64,000 nucleotides of DNA from Lachnospira sp. GTDB lineage: Bacteria > Bacillota > Clostridia > Lachnospirales > Lachnospiraceae. A program made the position numbers and the translations under genes. Numbering within the stretch: the first letter of the stretch is position 1; every line of letters starts with the position of its first letter. Below the pieces are notes generated by a model that was not told where the DNA came from, ran no database searches, and saw nothing but the letters and a program-made list of their open reading frames with translations. The stretch lies in contig JAGATQ010000030.1 in the NCBI GenBank assembly GCA_017621205.1, positions 1 to 64,000 of the forward strand, read 5' to 3'. Positions 62,705-64,000 of the stretch are shown in pieces.

Positions 62705-63022
62705 AATAAAATCCTTCCTGACTATTATTTCTTTCATTTTTTTGGCAATTTGTAACTGTGTTGTAACACATTGTAACACAAATATTAAATTTGTCAACTA
62801 TTTTGTAACAATTTTGTAACATTTAATATGCAACAAAATGTGACAGGAGTAATTTTTTTTGTGTGCATAATCTCCCATCATTTACAGATACTAACAACAT
62901 AAATCTGACGTTAGCTTCAGATGAGAACCGTTTGCTTGTGTTCGGAAGTCTTTTTATGCTTCCGGTATTGTTCAGGTCAAACAAAGAAAAATTTTAAAAT
63001 TAGTAAATAAGGAGAGAAAAAG
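62705..63022. promoter_or_regulatory. Divergent region with a WalR-like box and NlpC/P60 promoter
   Basis: Minus strand: TGTTAC-N5-TGTTAC at 62821-62805, the WalR (YycF) consensus shape TGTWAH-N5-TGTWAH, is 8 bp upstream of TTGACA (62797-62792). A 16-bp spacer leads to TACAAT (62775-62770). Two more GTTACA words overlap the -10 region (62749-62790). For SpoVT I see only the RBS AAGGAGAG. Confidence 0.75.
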
Positions 63023-63568
63023 ATGAAAGCAACAGGAGTCGTTAGACGAATTGATAACCTTGGCAGAATTGTAATTCCAAAAGAGATTAGAAGAACGTTA
63101 CGAATAAGAGAGGGGGATCCGTTGGAGATTTTCACGAACCATGATGGTGATGTTATATTAAAGAAATATTCCCCGATTGGTGAGCTTTCTACATTTGCTC
63201 AGGCATATACGGATTCTATCTCCCAGCTTCTTGGCAAAACAGCAGTCGTATGTGACAGAGACCAGATTATTGCAGCATCAGGAACGGATAAAAAGGCGTT
63301 ACAGGGACAGGAGATTAATAAAGGCGTGGAAGAAATGATTGAAGATAGAAAAAGTCTGGTTGCCCATTCCGGGGATAAAAACTATGTCAACGTGACAGAG
63401 AATGCAATTAATTTCTATGCACAGGCAGCAGCTACGATTATCTGCGAGGGGGATGCCATTGGTGCGGTTATGATATTAGATCAGGATGAAAATTCCAAGA
63501 TTGGTGAAAATGAGCTGAAGATGGTTACGGTAGCAGCAGATTTTCTTGGAAGACAGATGGAAGGATAG
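63023..63568 (+). CDS. spoVT: Stage V sporulation protein T (AbrB-GAF regulator)
   Basis: 181 residues. Residues 1-50 are the AbrB DNA-binding hairpin (MKATGVVRRIDNLGRIVIPKEIRRTLRIREGDPLEIF). Residues 55-180 are the GAF domain of SpoVT. Length and N-terminus match SpoVT proteins closely. In Bacillus it is made in the forespore and tunes sigma-G genes for spore coat and germination. Its presence supports an endospore-forming host. Confidence 0.95.
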   Translation: MKATGVVRRIDNLGRIVIPKEIRRTLRIREGDPLEIFTNHDGDVILKKYSPIGELSTFAQAYTDSISQLLGKTAVVCDRDQIIAASGTDKKALQGQEINKGVEEMIEDRKSLVAHSGDKNYVNVTENAINFYAQAAATIICEGDAIGAVMILDQDENSKIGENELKMVTVAADFLGRQMEG

Positions 63569-63582
63569 GCAGGTACGATATC

Positions 63583-63611
63583 AATAGCCAGCTATGATGC
63601 TGGCTATTTTT
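63583..63611. terminator. Terminator after spoVT
   Basis: AATAGCCAGC/GCTGGCTATT (63583-63592 with 63599-63608), then T's. The stem overlaps the end of the convergent membrane gene. Confidence 0.85.
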
Positions 63612-64000
63612 CACTTATTTTTAAATTTAATATATATGCCAGAAGAATGATAGCAAGGGCAGCAAGACATTCTAATATAATGGTTATCGGGTAAATTTCC
63701 TGCATGAGGTTTGCAACGGAATAATAAACAAGTGGATTACTCTCTCCCTGATAAAAAAAGCAGGCATAGCTCATATACAAAAATAATAGTCCAACTGCAA
63801 AGAAAAGATTTTTTGATAAAAACACCAGCAGGTAATATTCTGCTCCACATAATAGCAGTGCAGCAAAAACAGATATCAGCTCGGCTAATGAAATCATGTT
63901 ATAACAAAGAATAATACTTAGGGGTATCATAACAACTACAAACTCCAGCAGAGAAAAAACAAAAATATAAAGCTTATTTTTTTGATGGAAAAAATGAAAG
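63604..64000 (-). CDS. Small membrane protein, 5' end probably outside window
   Basis: The frame is open from the stop at 63604 to the window edge. The ATG at 63930 has no clear RBS. Upstream codons continue as KNKLYIFVFSLLEFVVVMIPL, a membrane-helix start, so the gene likely begins earlier. At least three further membrane spans follow. The family is not recognised. Confidence 0.5.
   Translation of the reverse strand, partial: FHFFHQKNKLYIFVFSLLEFVVVMIPLSIILCYNMISLAELISVFAALLLCGAEYYLLVFLSKNLFFAVGLLFLYMSYACFFYQGESNPLVYYSVANLMQEIYPITIILECLAALAIILLAYILNLKISEK

Overview
The window looks like a chromosomal segment of a spore-forming gut Clostridia, most likely a Lachnospiraceae member (Roseburia/Eubacterium/Agathobacter-like). 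This is an inference from gene content: a SpoVT regulator, AGGAGG-type ribosome binding sites, BspA-like leucine-rich repeats, PD-(D/E)XK 'transposase-like' nucleases, DUF3169 and DUF4179 proteins, and a GH74 glycanase. No rRNA, tRNA or CRISPR array was found. No complete insertion sequence with a DDE transposase was found.

Layout. 1-7 kb: the C-terminus of a leucine-rich-repeat protein, a PEBP-like lipoprotein, an XRE regulator, a duplicated two-gene cassette of zinc-ribbon/membrane proteins, TspO, a methyltransferase and a small MecA-like protein. 7-18.2 kb: one long operon with two paralogous lipoproteins, two HlyD-type adaptors, a 953-residue FtsX permease and two MacB-type ATPases. A 237-bp structured inverted repeat sits inside it. 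18.3-28.4 kb: a Fic protein, then a minus-strand peptide-export/two-component locus (response regulator, kinase, anchored protein, small secreted protein, two FtsX half-permeases, ATPase, membrane protein) and a lipoprotein. 28.4-36.6 kb: a PD-(D/E)XK nuclease, a CPBP protease, an ECF sigma/DUF4179 pair, a chemoreceptor and three uncharacterised genes, one with an ADP-ribosyltransferase-like pattern. 36.6-39.3 kb: an HMGL-like aldolase and a gene-poor stretch of remnants with a 54-residue membrane peptide. 39.3-45.1 kb: an internally deleted XRE gene, a DUF3800 protein behind its own promoter-RNA-terminator leader, a glycosyltransferase with an XRE-AbrB regulator, and an AraC regulator divergent from a GH13 glucosidase. 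45.1-54.3 kb: two ABC-2 export operons, TetR and GntR regulators, recQ, a YhcG-type pseudogene, palindromic repeats and chimeric duplication scars. 54.3-64 kb: a second PD-(D/E)XK nuclease, an XRE/DUF3169 operon, an SCP2 protein with a histone-H1-like tail next to a TetR gene, a secreted GH74-like protein, an NlpC/P60 hydrolase with a WalR-like box, and SpoVT.

Several parts appear linked. The XRE/DUF3169 operon near 55.4 kb and the CPBP protease near 29.6 kb, 26 kb apart, have the same promoter design: two copies of TTGACAA-N6-TTGTCAA centred 33 bp apart around the -35 and -10, which suggests a small shared regulon. The DUF3800 gene has a type III toxin-antitoxin-like order (promoter, structured RNA, terminator, nuclease-fold protein). 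The 46.8-49.3 kb region carries fragments of recQ, the glycosyltransferase and the ABC ATPase gene, which record local rearrangements. All functional calls come from reading motifs by eye; no database search was possible.
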